A DNA stretch of 51,600 nt from DATDCV01 sp036524155 (GCA_036524155.1 DATDCV010000643.1:1-51600), one strand, 5' to 3'; shown: positions 1 to 9,413, counted from the stretch's first letter. Notes: generated from the letters alone by a model not told the origin. Numbers and translations are program-made.

Positions 1-50
1 TTGTGGTTCCATCTGACCTCGCCGCACCATGAACGAGGCGGCTGCGTTCA

Positions 51-121
51 ACCGCTGGATGCGGAAAACCGCACGTCCAGTGGTGTGGGAGGGTGCCGAG
101 GCGCAATCCTCGGCACCCGAC
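51..121 (+). ncRNA. Group II intron 3' end (domains V and VI), body outside window
   Basis: Bases 51-84 fold as a group II intron domain V. The lower stem CCGCTGG pairs with CCAGTGG and carries a CGC catalytic triad at 53-55. The upper stem GCGG (61-64) and CCGC (69-72) is closed by an AAAA loop, with the usual ACGT bulge segment on the 3' side. Domain VI follows as a perfect 11-bp hairpin (91-101 with 108-118, loop CGCAAT). The intron should end within a few bases of 121. Its 5' domains and any reverse transcriptase would lie left of base 1 on the same strand. Calling it an intron is a match to the known secondary structure; whether the intron is complete cannot be seen. Confidence 0.75.
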
Positions 122-205
122 CCGATCGACCCAAGACTGAGGCGATACTCATGGGAGACTTGGGGGAGCGGAGATTGGGGGCTCACGGGAGCTCGTCCTT
201 TCGGT

Positions 206-1645
206 CTACCGGGCCAAGTCAAAACAGAGCAGCCTCTCCTCGCTGCGAAGGTAGAGTCTCTTCCCGGACAACACCGGCGCGGTCCAGCACGGGTATTTCA
301 GTTGCGGGACTTGCCAGGAGCAAAGCTCTTGCGGCGCTTTGGGGCTCAGGGCAAACAGACCGAGTTTGCCGCCTTCGCCGAGGACGACCAGCTTTTTGTC
401 CGCCAGGATCGCCGAGCCGCGGCCATAGACTGGCGGCTGTCGCGAACTGTGCGCGCGCCAGCGCTCGTCCCGGCTCCACTGCACTTTGCCGGTCCGGAAC
501 TCCAAACAGCGGAACGTCGCATCGGCCTCGTTGCGACCGCTGAAAGCATAGAGATAGCCTTCGCACAGAAGAGGTGTGTTCCAATGCACCTCCAGCACCG
601 GCGGTAGCAAGCGCCCCGTGCTCGGCTCGCGCTCCGGAGACGCACCGGGGCTGCGCCAGACTTCCTCAAATGACTTGCCATCCGGCTTGACGCGCAGCAA
701 CACACTCCCGACCCGGTAATACGCCGCCGAGATCAGCACCAGGTCGTCCCACACCACCGGGCACATCGCGTTGACCGACTCGTCGACGGGCGACTGAAAC
801 CAACGGCTGAAATTCACTTCGCCGTTGGCCGGATCGAGCGAAACCAACCCCTGTCGCGTCAGGCAGAGGATGTGCCGCCGACCGTGGATCGTGGCGGCCA
901 CGGGCGAGGAATAGCTGGCCAGTTTTTCCTGCCCTGTCCACCGATACGGCTTTTCACCGTTCCAGCCCATTGTGCGCGCGCCTTCCCAATTGTTCCGGCC
1001 CGCGTTCTGCCACAGCGTTTTGCCGGTCTCCGCTTCCAGCGCCACCATCGTGGCATTGGGCTGGCCGCCGACCATGACGATGAGTTTGTCGCCCTCGAGC
1101 AGCGGCGTGCTGCCCACGCCAAAGAATGGCTCCGGCACCGCCCAGTCCTTCGCGGTGTCCTGTTCCCATATCAGGCGCCCATCTCGGAGGTCGAGGCATA
1201 GCAGCCTGCCCTCGGCCCCGAACGTGTAGCAGAGATTTGAGGCCAGGACCGGTGTGCAGCGCGGCCCGTTGTTGTAGCCGAACGGATCGACAAACCGGCT
1301 CGCCGAGCTGTGGCGCCAGAGCGACTTACCGGTGGGGGCGTCGAGGCTCTCCACAACTTCCGTGTCGCCGACCCGGTGATGCAGCACCAGGGTTTGGCCC
1401 AACACTGACGGCGCGCCGTACCCGGAGCCGACCCTCTGCTCCCAGAGCATTGGCGGCCCGTTCGTCGGCCACCGCTCGAGCAGGCCGGTCTCAGCCGACG
1501 TATTGTCGCCTCGCGGGCCGAGGAACCTTGGCCAATCCTCACCGGCGCAAACCACCACGACCGGCCCAACCAAAACCCAGAGCGACCCCGCGACGAGCAA
1601 ACCACGATGGGCCAGACGCCAAGTCGGTGATGACACTTGCTGCAC
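206..1645 (-). CDS. Secreted PQQ-binding-like beta-propeller repeat protein
   Basis: A secreted WD40-like/PQQ-repeat beta-propeller of the type common in Verrucomicrobiota and Planctomycetota. After a hydrophobic signal peptide (LLVAGSLWVLVGPVVVVCAG) the mature protein opens with the family hallmark DWPRFLGPRGDNTSAETGLL. It continues with repeated blades such as VALEAETGKTLWQ and LVSLDPANGEVNFSRW. The frame is open up to 1855, but that extension would overlap the next gene's start and lacks family similarity. I chose the GTG at 1645 (GTG 1636 is an alternative), which places the signal peptide at the N-terminus. The biochemical role is unknown; BamB-like scaffolding or a quinoprotein-like fold are possible, and no dehydrogenase residues were identified. 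Confidence 0.85.
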   Translation of the reverse strand: MQQVSSPTWRLAHRGLLVAGSLWVLVGPVVVVCAGEDWPRFLGPRGDNTSAETGLLERWPTNGPPMLWEQRVGSGYGAPSVLGQTLVLHHRVGDTEVVESLDAPTGKSLWRHSSASRFVDPFGYNNGPRCTPVLASNLCYTFGAEGRLLCLDLRDGRLIWEQDTAKDWAVPEPFFGVGSTPLLEGDKLIVMVGGQPNATMVALEAETGKTLWQNAGRNNWEGARTMGWNGEKPYRWTGQEKLASYSSPVAATIHGRRHILCLTRQGLVSLDPANGEVNFSRWFQSPVDESVNAMCPVVWDDLVLISAAYYRVGSVLLRVKPDGKSFEEVWRSPGASPEREPSTGRLLPPVLEVHWNTPLLCEGYLYAFSGRNEADATFRCLEFRTGKVQWSRDERWRAHSSRQPPVYGRGSAILADKKLVVLGEGGKLGLFALSPKAPQELCSWQVPQLKYPCWTAPVLSGKRLYLRSEERLLCFDLAR

Positions 1646-1814
1646 AGGCGTAAGTATTGGATGCAACGAGTTCTGCGGCAAGAGTGGTCGACGGCCGGCT
1701 GCAAAGCCACACCCCGGTTGCTCGCGCCGCGCCAGCACTACCTCGGCTTGGCCCTTTGAACGTCCGCCTCCCAGGCAAGTCCAACTCATCGTAAGCTTCA
1801 ACGCACTGAGCACT

Positions 1815-2567
1815 ATGCGTCTGCTGAGGTCTACCGGCGTGTTCGGCCTAGCCATCGTTTTTGGGTTGCTGGCGAGTGCTCTCGTGCATCAACACCAAAC
1901 GATCCTTCAACTGCGCCAGGAGCAGAGTTTTCTCCGCCATCAGGCCGATGAGGCAGCCGCGATGACGCACGAGACTGTTCGTTTTTCGAATCGCCTCGTG
2001 TTGGCGCGTGCCGCTCAACCACTCCCGGTGGATCCTTCGCCTGAGTTGCTCCGCCTCCGCGGCCAAGTCGGGCTGCTGCAACGCGAACTTGAACAGGCGC
2101 GCTCAACAACCAATTTAGAGATGTCCGGCTCGGGTCGGGCCCTGGACGCTGAGCGTACTGCGGAGGCTTTGCGGACGATCGCCGGTCATCAGATTGAAAT
2201 TCAGGCGGAGTTGGCGCGCACGACGGCAATGCTGCAGGCATTGCAGCACTTGAAGGAAACCAGTATGGAAGAGCTGCGGCAGGGCATCATCCGAACCGGC
2301 TCGGATTCACTTCTTGCACGTCTCTCAGAGCAGCTTGCTGTTGCCCAGCGGGCTCTGGAAGCCGCTCAGTCACAGCGCAACCCCCAAGAGGCCGAAGTGC
2401 GGCGGCGCCGCGCGCAATTGGAGGACCTCAACCGGAAAATGGATGAGCGCGCGGAAGGCGTGCTAGTTGGATTCAGAATCAAAGCGGAGTCGGAGAAGAA
2501 CGTGCTGGATCAGCTCCAGGCAGAGGCCCAGCGCATCGGGGAAGGTGCTGAGCAGAGTAGAAACTAA
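1815..2567 (+). CDS. Membrane-anchored coiled-coil protein, hypothetical
   Basis: A protein of about 250 residues with one N-terminal hydrophobic segment (GVFGLAIVFGLLASALV, about residues 7-23). It is followed by a long, charged, Glu/Gln/Arg-rich heptad-like region (for example LRQEQSFLRHQADEAAA and QVGLLQRELEQA), typical of a coiled coil facing the periplasm. The ATG at 1815 is chosen because it puts the membrane segment at the start; the frame is open further upstream without recognisable content. It ends nine bases before the glycosidase-like gene that follows on the same strand, so the two are probably co-transcribed. No family was recognised and no function is proposed. Confidence 0.65.
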   Translation: MRLLRSTGVFGLAIVFGLLASALVHQHQTILQLRQEQSFLRHQADEAAAMTHETVRFSNRLVLARAAQPLPVDPSPELLRLRGQVGLLQRELEQARSTTNLEMSGSGRALDAERTAEALRTIAGHQIEIQAELARTTAMLQALQHLKETSMEELRQGIIRTGSDSLLARLSEQLAVAQRALEAAQSQRNPQEAEVRRRRAQLEDLNRKMDERAEGVLVGFRIKAESEKNVLDQLQAEAQRIGEGAEQSRN

Positions 2568-2576
2568 TCATGGTGT

Positions 2577-3956
2577 ATGAGTGCCCGCTTAATGCTCGTT
2601 GCATCTCTGGCCCTCTCGCTCTCCGCAACAAAGGCGATCGCCGCGGCGCGGCTGACTAATTCGGCTGCAGCAAATGGGCGCATCACTCTGACCTGGAACG
2701 GTCGCGGCACACTCGAAACGGCGGCAGCGCTTTCGGGCCAATGGCACGCCCTCAGCAACGCCGCCTCGCCTTACACCGCCGCTCTGACTGGCAGCCCCGC
2801 GTTCTTTCGTCTCAACCAAACAGTGGACTCGTCCACGCTCCACAGGAAAGTCCTTTGTGGCTACCAGGGCTGGTTTCGCTGTCCCGGCGATGGAGGGAGC
2901 CAATGGGTTCACTGGAGCCGCTCCGGTAGCACCATCGTCTCGAACACCCTGACCTTCGAAATGTGGCCGGACATGAGCGAGTACACGAATCGGTACGCCG
3001 CGGGGAGCTTCACCTATCCCGGCGGCGGCCAGGCTTATCTATTCAGCTCGCGCGACCAACAGACCGTCGACCGGCACTTCGACTGGATGCAGGAATTTGG
3101 GATCGACGGAGTGTTTCTTTCCCGCTTCGTCACGGGCGTGAGCAGCCGCCCCACCAACGTGCTGGTCAACGTGCAAAGAGCCGCCAATCGCACGGGCCGC
3201 ACCTTCGCCCTCATGTACGACATGACCGGCCAGTCCACCAACACCCTGTTTTCGCGCATGACCGATGACTGGCGCTGGCTCAACGACAACCTGCACCTGA
3301 CGCAAGATCCGCGCTACCTGCATCACAATGGCAAACCGGTCCTCCTGGTCTGGGGCTTCTTCGCCGACCGCTTTTCGACCAACCTTGCCCACCAAATTAT
3401 TGATTACTTCAAGACCAACCCCGTCTACGGTGTCACTCTCGTCGGCGGCGGCGAGTGGTGGTGGCGAACCGAGTCCGCTCCGGGCTGGCCACAGGTTTTT
3501 CGCCGGTTCGACGTCTACAGCCCCTGGAACGTCGGCAACGTTTCGGTTTCCGGCTCGACTCGCTATGCTTCCACTGCCTACTGGACCGCGGACCTCGCAG
3601 CCGCCTCCTCGGCTGGGATGTTGTACCTCCCGGTGATCTATCCGGGTTTCAGTTGGAATAATCTCCAGCAACTCCCTGCCGGCACGTCCACCATCCCGCG
3701 GCTCGGCGGCAACTTTCTGTGGAAACAGTTTAATGCGGCCGCAAACCTCGGGCTCGACATGGCCTTCGTCGCCATGTTTGACGAGGTAGACGAAGGCACC
3801 GCCATCTTCAAGGTCAGCAACACGCCGCCCACCCAGGCCAATTTCGTCACTTACGAGGGCCTGCCCGCCAATTGGTACCTGCGCCTGACCGCCGAAGGAA
3901 CAAAAGTCCTCGCCGGAGAGCGGCCCAACACCGCGACTATTCCGATCAGCCCCTGA
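2577..3956 (+). CDS. Secreted GH71/GH99-like glycoside hydrolase
   Basis: A 459-residue secreted protein with an N-terminal signal peptide ending near AIAAA. Residues about 25-85 form a small module (LTWNGRGTLETAAALSGQWH through FFRLNQ) that in this phylum is usually C-terminal. The rest resembles the GH71/99-like family often annotated as xylosidase or endo-alpha-mannosidase-like. Features seen are KVLCGYQGWFRCPGDG, HFDWMQEFGIDGVFLSRF, GKPVLLVWGF, an aromatic cluster GGGEWWWR, and AMFDEVDEGTAIF near the C-terminus. The acidic residues of the last motif are catalytic candidates by analogy with GH99, but this assignment is inference. It probably acts on polysaccharide outside the cytoplasm; the substrate cannot be read from sequence. 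Confidence 0.8.
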   Translation: MSARLMLVASLALSLSATKAIAAARLTNSAAANGRITLTWNGRGTLETAAALSGQWHALSNAASPYTAALTGSPAFFRLNQTVDSSTLHRKVLCGYQGWFRCPGDGGSQWVHWSRSGSTIVSNTLTFEMWPDMSEYTNRYAAGSFTYPGGGQAYLFSSRDQQTVDRHFDWMQEFGIDGVFLSRFVTGVSSRPTNVLVNVQRAANRTGRTFALMYDMTGQSTNTLFSRMTDDWRWLNDNLHLTQDPRYLHHNGKPVLLVWGFFADRFSTNLAHQIIDYFKTNPVYGVTLVGGGEWWWRTESAPGWPQVFRRFDVYSPWNVGNVSVSGSTRYASTAYWTADLAAASSAGMLYLPVIYPGFSWNNLQQLPAGTSTIPRLGGNFLWKQFNAAANLGLDMAFVAMFDEVDEGTAIFKVSNTPPTQANFVTYEGLPANWYLRLTAEGTKVLAGERPNTATIPISP

Positions 3957-4112
3957 GGATGCAACCAACTTCCCAGTAAGAGGGCGTGCAGGACTCTGTT
4001 TGATCCAGAGCGCGGGCTCTTGTTAACTCCGTAGGAACGGCCTGTCTGTAGCACACGACCACCCGAACTCCTTGTTTTCACTGGTATGACGCTAAACGCG
4101 AATTACTACAAA

Positions 4113-4361
4113 TCAGGGGCCGAAAAGCTTCTGGCCGCCCAGTGGTATCTTATGGTCGTCCGACCTGGGTTCGATCCGCTTCCAGACCGCCTTCGAGATC
4201 CGCCAATCCTGGAGCGAATCAAATGCGGCAGACTGGTAGGCCACCACAATCAGCCAGAAAATGAACATATATTCTCCCTTCGAACATTTATGCCTCAGCC
4301 GCCGTTGCGCCAATGCGACTGTCGCAAGCACCAGCAGCCCCAATAAGGCCGCCCAGTTCAT
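4113..4361 (-). CDS. Possible small membrane protein
   Basis: An 82-codon frame starting with ATG at 4361 with two hydrophobic stretches, WAALLGLLVLATVALA and YMFIFWLIVVAYQSAAF, separated by a basic loop (QRRLRHKCSKGEY). That pattern suits a two-span inner membrane protein. No ribosome-binding site is evident and no homologue is recognised. The frame is open back to 4463, but the longer N-terminus looks non-coding. It could be a chance frame; confidence is low. Confidence 0.35.
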   Translation of the reverse strand: MNWAALLGLLVLATVALAQRRLRHKCSKGEYMFIFWLIVVAYQSAAFDSLQDWRISKAVWKRIEPRSDDHKIPLGGQKLFGP

Positions 4362-4459
4362 TATGGTGATGCGTCCGCCGCCATCAACGTGCACCGCGCT
4401 CTTCGCGCAGCTTCTTCCTTTCAGGTCCGCACCCATAACAAATTGTATCGGAATGGCGC

Positions 4460-5578
4460 TCACTGACCCAGCACCAGCCGATAGAATCGATGCGCCTCGC
4501 CGGGTGGTACAAGGTAAGGACTGGAAGCGTTGGCGAGCGCGGTGTAACTGCCTTGCGGCGTGGCTGCGCTTTCCAATTTGAAATTCCCTGTCCAGGTCAA
4601 CTGCATTTGGTTGCCGATTTTGCTGGCCTGGAGTGTGGGCCGGACGATGGTGCTGGCGCGGTAATCGACTCCGGAACTGGAGGAATACAGCGCATTGGTA
4701 ACCGGATTGCCGCGCGCATCACGAAGGCGTTGGATGCCGCCCCAATAAGTGGAGTTACCCAGGTCAATCACCGCATCCAGCGTACCAGGCACCATGGAGG
4801 TTTGATTGTCGAACTGCACATCGACCTGCAGAAAAGTGTCCATCAAAATTGGCTGGCCATAGATGAACTCGAAGGTCACCACCTGCTGATAGGTGTTCAG
4901 CGGATCACCAAAATAGTTCAGCGTGGTTTCGCTGAACCCCTTCAGCCACTCGCCCGCATAGATACCCGACTGGATGGAACTGCCATCGGCGGCGGTGACG
5001 CCGGTTACAGACACGTTGATGACCGCATGCCAGAAAGCGTCGAACTCGGTGTCGGGCGACGACAGAAACTCCCCGCCCAGGGCGGCCGAGCCCGAACCTG
5101 ATACGAAAAGGGTGGCGTCGAAAAAGCCATGCGTGCCGTCCAGGACGGGGTCGCTGAATTGGAATGAGTCCCAGTAACGGGAACTCGCGAATCCGTAATC
5201 GAAGCTGAGAGGATCGCTCGAGTTGGTGCCGCTCAACTCGACTCGGGCCTTATTGACGCCGAAACCGACATTGGCATTACCGGCGATCTGCCCATACCCG
5301 GGCACTATCTCTTGATGAACAACCGGTCCCACCGGTTGCTCGCCTTGATTATAAAGCTCGTAGTAGGTGGCCCCCAACGACAGGTTCAGCCCGTATTCAA
5401 CGTGGTGCTGCGCGCGCGCCTGGCCCAGGGAGAGGCAGCAAAGCGCAAGCACAAAGAACCGTGCCGCGACCTGCGATTGCGGACGGGGCGCAAAATCGAA
5501 AGCGGATTTGCTATGGTAGTTCGCGGCACCGGGTTCATTTGAAATCACGGCCCGATTCGACAGGATGGTCGTTTTCAT
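4460..5578 (-). CDS. Secreted protein with C-terminal verrucomicrobial beta module
   Basis: A 372-residue secreted protein. The signal segment FFVLALCCLSLGQARA lies unusually far in, at about residues 41-56, so an internal start is possible. The body is beta-rich and resembles choice-of-anchor proteins: it describes an extracellular domain with many Gly, Ser, Asp and aromatic residues. The last 50 residues (MQLTWTGNFKLESAATPQGS through HRFYRLVLGQ) are the small module also found in the GH71/99-like protein, the PATR protein and the M6 protease of this window. There is no PEP-CTERM or LPXTG anchor. Function is unknown. It lies downstream of the AraC regulator on the same strand. Confidence 0.7.
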   Translation of the reverse strand: MKTTILSNRAVISNEPGAANYHSKSAFDFAPRPQSQVAARFFVLALCCLSLGQARAQHHVEYGLNLSLGATYYELYNQGEQPVGPVVHQEIVPGYGQIAGNANVGFGVNKARVELSGTNSSDPLSFDYGFASSRYWDSFQFSDPVLDGTHGFFDATLFVSGSGSAALGGEFLSSPDTEFDAFWHAVINVSVTGVTAADGSSIQSGIYAGEWLKGFSETTLNYFGDPLNTYQQVVTFEFIYGQPILMDTFLQVDVQFDNQTSMVPGTLDAVIDLGNSTYWGGIQRLRDARGNPVTNALYSSSSGVDYRASTIVRPTLQASKIGNQMQLTWTGNFKLESAATPQGSYTALANASSPYLVPPGEAHRFYRLVLGQ

Positions 5579-5643
5579 TCGCTCATTCTCCGGTTGGGTC
5601 CAATTGAATCGGGTGTTCTCATGTGCATTCTAAGGTTTGATTA

Positions 5644-6609
5644 TTATCCCGGAGGTGGCGCCGCGCTACGCAACAGTTCGCTTTCTTTGCGCAGCGATTG
5701 CTCAAAACAGCCGGGGATATTGGAACCAGGCAGAAGGGTGGCCCGGAACCCAGAGGGTGACGTCCCGGTGCAACGGCGAAAGATGCGATTGAATTGCGAG
5801 ATGGACTGAAACCCGGCGCGATCGGCGGCCTCAGTGATGCGCAATTCACGATTGCCAAGCAGATTCTTGACCATCTCGACGCGGACGCGCGCCAGAAAAT
5901 CAGTGAGGGTGATGCCGGTGGAGTGCTTGAAAACCCTGCAGAAGTGGTGCCGGCTGAGGTGGGCCTGATCGGCGGCTTGTTTCAACGTCACGCCGTCGGC
6001 GGCGTGGGCAAGCAAAAAGGCTTTCGCGCGCGCGACGGGAGCGGGGTCTCCCGGAACCTTCGAGAGGACTAAACGGGATGCACGTTCACCGAGTTCCCTC
6101 GCGAGAATGGTCAACAAACGAACCGATCCTTGAAACCGCATGAAGGGAACCACCGGCATCTTGAAATAGGCCCGTTCGAGGGCACGCAAATTGCCGCGCA
6201 TGCCCCACTGATGCAGTTGCCGGACCAGACGCCGAAATTGCCGGCGGGCAGGTTTCTGCTGGAAAACCCGACCGCTGACCAGGGTGGCCGCCTGCTTGCC
6301 GTTAATGATCACGGGCACAGCCAGCTCCGTCAGCCCAGCGAAGCACCGAACCTGCCGGGGAGCGAGTTTGCGCACTAACCGGTGGTGGAGTTCCCGCTGG
6401 ACTTCGAGACAAGCGTCACAAGGCCCGGAGCTGGTCGCCAGCAGCGCGCAAAAACCCATCGGGCGCCTTGGAGATACGGTTCGCTCCGCCAGAGCCCCGA
6501 CTCGGACGAGTTCGAGGGACAAGCCGGTTGCACCGCAAAAAGCCCGCCGCACCTCGCGGAAAAACGCGGAGCGCTTGAGGGCGAGATATAGGGCCGCCGT
6601 GGAATCCAT
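5644..6609 (-). CDS. PocR-type sensor, AraC-family transcriptional regulator
   Basis: A cytosolic regulator of about 321 residues starting MDSTAALYLALKRS (ATG at 6609; the open frame to 6699 would add an unlikely hydrophobic leader). The N-terminal half resembles the PocR ligand-binding domain, including its cysteine-containing segment FCALLATSSGPCDACLEVQR and a second Cys in QVRCFAGLTELAVPV. The C-terminal 100 residues are a double AraC helix-turn-helix: TLKQAADQAHLSRHHFCRVF and ITEAADRAGFQSISQFNRIF, followed by the TGTSPSGFR loop. It sits between two secreted-protein genes on the same strand, which are plausible targets. PocR domains sense small molecules; the ligand here is unknown. Confidence 0.87.
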   Translation of the reverse strand: MDSTAALYLALKRSAFFREVRRAFCGATGLSLELVRVGALAERTVSPRRPMGFCALLATSSGPCDACLEVQRELHHRLVRKLAPRQVRCFAGLTELAVPVIINGKQAATLVSGRVFQQKPARRQFRRLVRQLHQWGMRGNLRALERAYFKMPVVPFMRFQGSVRLLTILARELGERASRLVLSKVPGDPAPVARAKAFLLAHAADGVTLKQAADQAHLSRHHFCRVFKHSTGITLTDFLARVRVEMVKNLLGNRELRITEAADRAGFQSISQFNRIFRRCTGTSPSGFRATLLPGSNIPGCFEQSLRKESELLRSAAPPPG

Positions 6610-6931
6610 AGTGATTCGATCGCCCGCTTCGTCAACATCTGCACCGAAACTATGAACAAGGAACAAAGAAAACAGAACTGATGGTATGAGGACCGGCAAA
6701 AGCTTTGGTTCCCGGTCATGGCAAAGAAAGCGGCCGCCGGTCGCTTTCTGGAGGTTTTGGCATCATTAAATGGGTGCCGAGAGCAACTCCGCCTCTTGTG
6801 TTGCACCAAAGCTCACTCGATGGCAAAAAATAATGGCAGCCGTGTGCCGTCGTCTCAGGGCGACAAACTCGGCCTTGGTGTCTGCCGCTTCAATGTTTCC
6901 TTCCCGACTCGCAGGGGCTCGTGACTCCGGT
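6610..6931. other. Intergenic region between AraC regulator and PATR gene
   Basis: No gene is supported in these 322 bases. A hairpin lies at 6726-6735 with 6739-6748 (GAAAGCGGCC, 3-base loop, GGTCGCTTTC; one G-T pair in + orientation). Read on the minus strand it is followed by TTTGCC, so it could be a weak terminator about 180 bases after the PATR gene, but the minus-strand stem has one mismatch. Confidence 0.4.
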
Positions 6932-9274
6932 TCAGGGATACGTCAGACGATAAAAGGCGCTGCCGGCGGCGGGATCGGGGGTGAAGGTGATTTGATTTGT
7001 CGCGGTCGAGTTGGGAACGTCCACCCAATTTGTGCCCAGGCCGACGGTTATGGCGTTTGTTTGAGCCTGGAGGCGCCAGCCAATGTGATCGGGAGGCCAC
7101 GAGAGGCTGAGGACGTTCCCTGAGAGGGCGTTGGTGATGTTCACGGGTACGGTGCTGACAGTGGAGGAAACACGGAGGGTCCCGTCCAGGGCGAGGGTGT
7201 TCGTGTTCCAAACCAGGCCGGAACCCGGGTTGGGCGGGTTGAGCACGGTGAAAGCACCGCTATAGCTTTCCGCGCTAAAGAGTTTGAAGGAATCCGACGC
7301 GTTTATTGTCCGGCCCAGATTGGCCAGAATCAGTGTGCCTCCGTAAGTGAGGGTCCTGAGGCCCTGAACGAGATCGTTGGTCCCCAAGGTGGCGTCCAAC
7401 TCCATGAGCGTCACGCCCGAAAGGCTCAAAGAATTGCTGATCGTAAGAGTGCCGATGGAAACGCCGGGGCTCAGGCGACCGGTCGATTGGATGGTGACAG
7501 GACCTCTAATAAGGCCGTTGCCACCCAAGGTAGCGTTGGTGACGATGACCGAGCCAAGGCCAATCTCGCCCTTGACGAGCAGGGTCCCCGCGCTGACGGT
7601 TGTAGGCCCAGTATAGGTATGAACACCGGTAAGCGACAGCTTCCCTGCCGCCTGCTTTTCGACAGTTCCTGAGCCGCTGATGGCGCCGGTGTAGGTCAGG
7701 TCCTCGACCCGATTAAAGACCAGGCTTCCGTTGTTGTTCACGATGGTGCTGGCGATGGAGCCGGGTTCGCCGGGATTTCCCTGACCGATCATTAGAATGC
7801 CTGAGCTGATCGTCGTTGGGCCGGTGTAGGTGTTGTTGGACACGAGCCTCACCTTGGCCGTGGGGGAGTTGGCAACTGTGACCGCACCAGCGCCGGATAT
7901 GATGTCAAAGTAAGATTTGTTCGAGCCGCGATTGAACTTGAGCGTTGCTCCGGCGCTGACTGCAACCACGGACGGATTACCCAACGTCCCCGGCAGCAAC
8001 CCGTTGGAACCGCCGCGGCCGAGTTGGAGTGTGCCGCTGTGGATCTTCGTGCCGCCGGTCCAGGCGGCGCTGGAATTGTCCAGAACGAGAGTACCGGTGC
8101 CTTCCTTGCTCAGCGCGCCCGAACCGGAGACGGTGCCGGTGAACGTCTGGTCCCAGGCACCCGTATCGAGGCTGCCACCGCCCGGTCCCAGGATCAGGTT
8201 GCGCTGGAAGAAATAACCGCCGGATTCAGATCGGATCTGGCCGCTGTCGAGCTTGATGGCGAGCACCGCGCTACCGGCGCCGGTTTCGCTGCCGAGTTCA
8301 CCGCCAGTGGGCGTGACGGTGCCGGAGCTTTGGACGATCGCGCCGTCTTGCACGGTCAAATTGACCGTCCCGGCCGGCAGTGCGCTTCCGAACGGGTTAA
8401 TGCTGGCTATTTTATCGGTGCCCAGGATGAGCAGGCCGGGAGAGGGTCCTGAATTGATGACGCGCAACGTGCCGGAGCCGCCCTGAAGGGAGCCATACCA
8501 CCAGAGCACGTTTCCGTGGGTGTCGATGATTGCGTCGCCGCGGTTCGTCGAGGCATTGGTGTTAATTTTGGTGCGACGGTTGATATTGACAGCAAACGAG
8601 GCCCCCGCCTGGAAAGTGGATTGGTTGAGCTGAATGTCGGTTACGGTGTTGCGGGCGGTGTCCGAAAGCGGTGCTCCCAAACTGCCGTCGGCGCTGGCGC
8701 GCAGCGTTCCGCCACCCTCAATCCGCCAACCGCCGGCTACGGTGTTGGCCGTATTGATGTTGTTGGTGTTGGCGAGAATGAGCATGCCGGCGCCCAGCTT
8801 CACCAGCGTGTTGGTGCCGGCGATGGTCGAGCTGATTGTCGCGGTTACACCGGAGTCCACTGTGAAATTGGAAGGTAGGCTCCTGATGGTGAGCGTGCCG
8901 GCGCCGATCTCATAACCGTTCGCCTTGAAGGTCAGGCTCTTTGCTGCAACCGCCGACGCGGTGACCGTGCCCGCCGTTCCACAGAATACGGCATCATTAT
9001 CGTCCACCCAGGCCTGAAGCGTACCGCTGCTGGTGTTCCACCAATCAGCCTCCCCTACGCTCCATGTGCCCGACCCGCCCAGGTTCACTCCCGTCAATGC
9101 ATCATTGCCCGCAAGGGAGCCGTCCGTATCCCAGTAGAGGGTCCCCGCCCCGGCCGGATTACCGAGGTGCAGCAGCGCGATAGAAATCTGCAAAAGCCAG
9201 ATACGCAGAAGCCATGAGGGCCGCTTCCTTGAGGCAACGATGGGGACGGAGAATTGCTTCGCGGCTGGGCTCAT
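6932..9274 (-). CDS. Secreted autotransporter-associated beta-strand repeat (PATR) protein
   Basis: A 780-residue secreted protein. The N-terminus has a basic stretch followed by the hydrophobic signal WLLQISIALLHLGNPAGAG. The mature start TLYWDTDGSLAGNDALTGV and GTWSVGEADWWN are typical of verrucomicrobial PATR proteins. At least four PATR-type strands are visible, for example LVKLGAGMLILANTNN, LSKEGTGTLVLDNSS, TYTGPTTISSGILMIGQG and HTYTGPTTVSAGTLLVKG. No C-terminal autotransporter barrel is present. It ends instead in the short module seen in three other proteins here (LSLSWPPDHIGWRLQAQT to SAFYRLTYP). It probably forms an extended beta-helix at the surface. Its upstream region holds a perfect 22-base operator-like palindrome at 9392-9413. 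Confidence 0.88.
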   Translation of the reverse strand: MSPAAKQFSVPIVASRKRPSWLLRIWLLQISIALLHLGNPAGAGTLYWDTDGSLAGNDALTGVNLGGSGTWSVGEADWWNTSSGTLQAWVDDNDAVFCGTAGTVTASAVAAKSLTFKANGYEIGAGTLTIRSLPSNFTVDSGVTATISSTIAGTNTLVKLGAGMLILANTNNINTANTVAGGWRIEGGGTLRASADGSLGAPLSDTARNTVTDIQLNQSTFQAGASFAVNINRRTKINTNASTNRGDAIIDTHGNVLWWYGSLQGGSGTLRVINSGPSPGLLILGTDKIASINPFGSALPAGTVNLTVQDGAIVQSSGTVTPTGGELGSETGAGSAVLAIKLDSGQIRSESGGYFFQRNLILGPGGGSLDTGAWDQTFTGTVSGSGALSKEGTGTLVLDNSSAAWTGGTKIHSGTLQLGRGGSNGLLPGTLGNPSVVAVSAGATLKFNRGSNKSYFDIISGAGAVTVANSPTAKVRLVSNNTYTGPTTISSGILMIGQGNPGEPGSIASTIVNNNGSLVFNRVEDLTYTGAISGSGTVEKQAAGKLSLTGVHTYTGPTTVSAGTLLVKGEIGLGSVIVTNATLGGNGLIRGPVTIQSTGRLSPGVSIGTLTISNSLSLSGVTLMELDATLGTNDLVQGLRTLTYGGTLILANLGRTINASDSFKLFSAESYSGAFTVLNPPNPGSGLVWNTNTLALDGTLRVSSTVSTVPVNITNALSGNVLSLSWPPDHIGWRLQAQTNAITVGLGTNWVDVPNSTATNQITFTPDPAAGSAFYRLTYP

Positions 9275-9391
9275 CGCAGCAAATTAGTGGCAGAACCGCC
9301 AGGAGCCGTCGAGGTGATTTTCGGCTGTGTCTTGTGTCGCGGAGTCGTGGTTATTTGTGCCGGTCCTGGAGAACCGGCAGCACGCGAACGG

Positions 9392-9413
9392 ATGTCACCA
9401 GGACTGGTGACAT
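9392..9413. promoter_or_regulatory. Perfect inverted repeat upstream of PATR gene
   Basis: ATGTCACCAG (9392-9401), GA, CTGGTGACAT (9404-9413): a 10-bp perfect dyad with a two-base centre, 118 bases upstream of the PATR start codon. A second dyad, TGCCGGT/ACCGGCA, lies at 9358-9364 and 9373-9379. The short centre suits a dimeric regulator rather than an RNA terminator. The binding protein is unknown. Confidence 0.5.

Noticed and set aside
4160..4185. GGTTCGATCC word resembling a tRNA T-loop
   Set aside because: No matching T-stem, acceptor stem or anticodon arm could be drawn around it.
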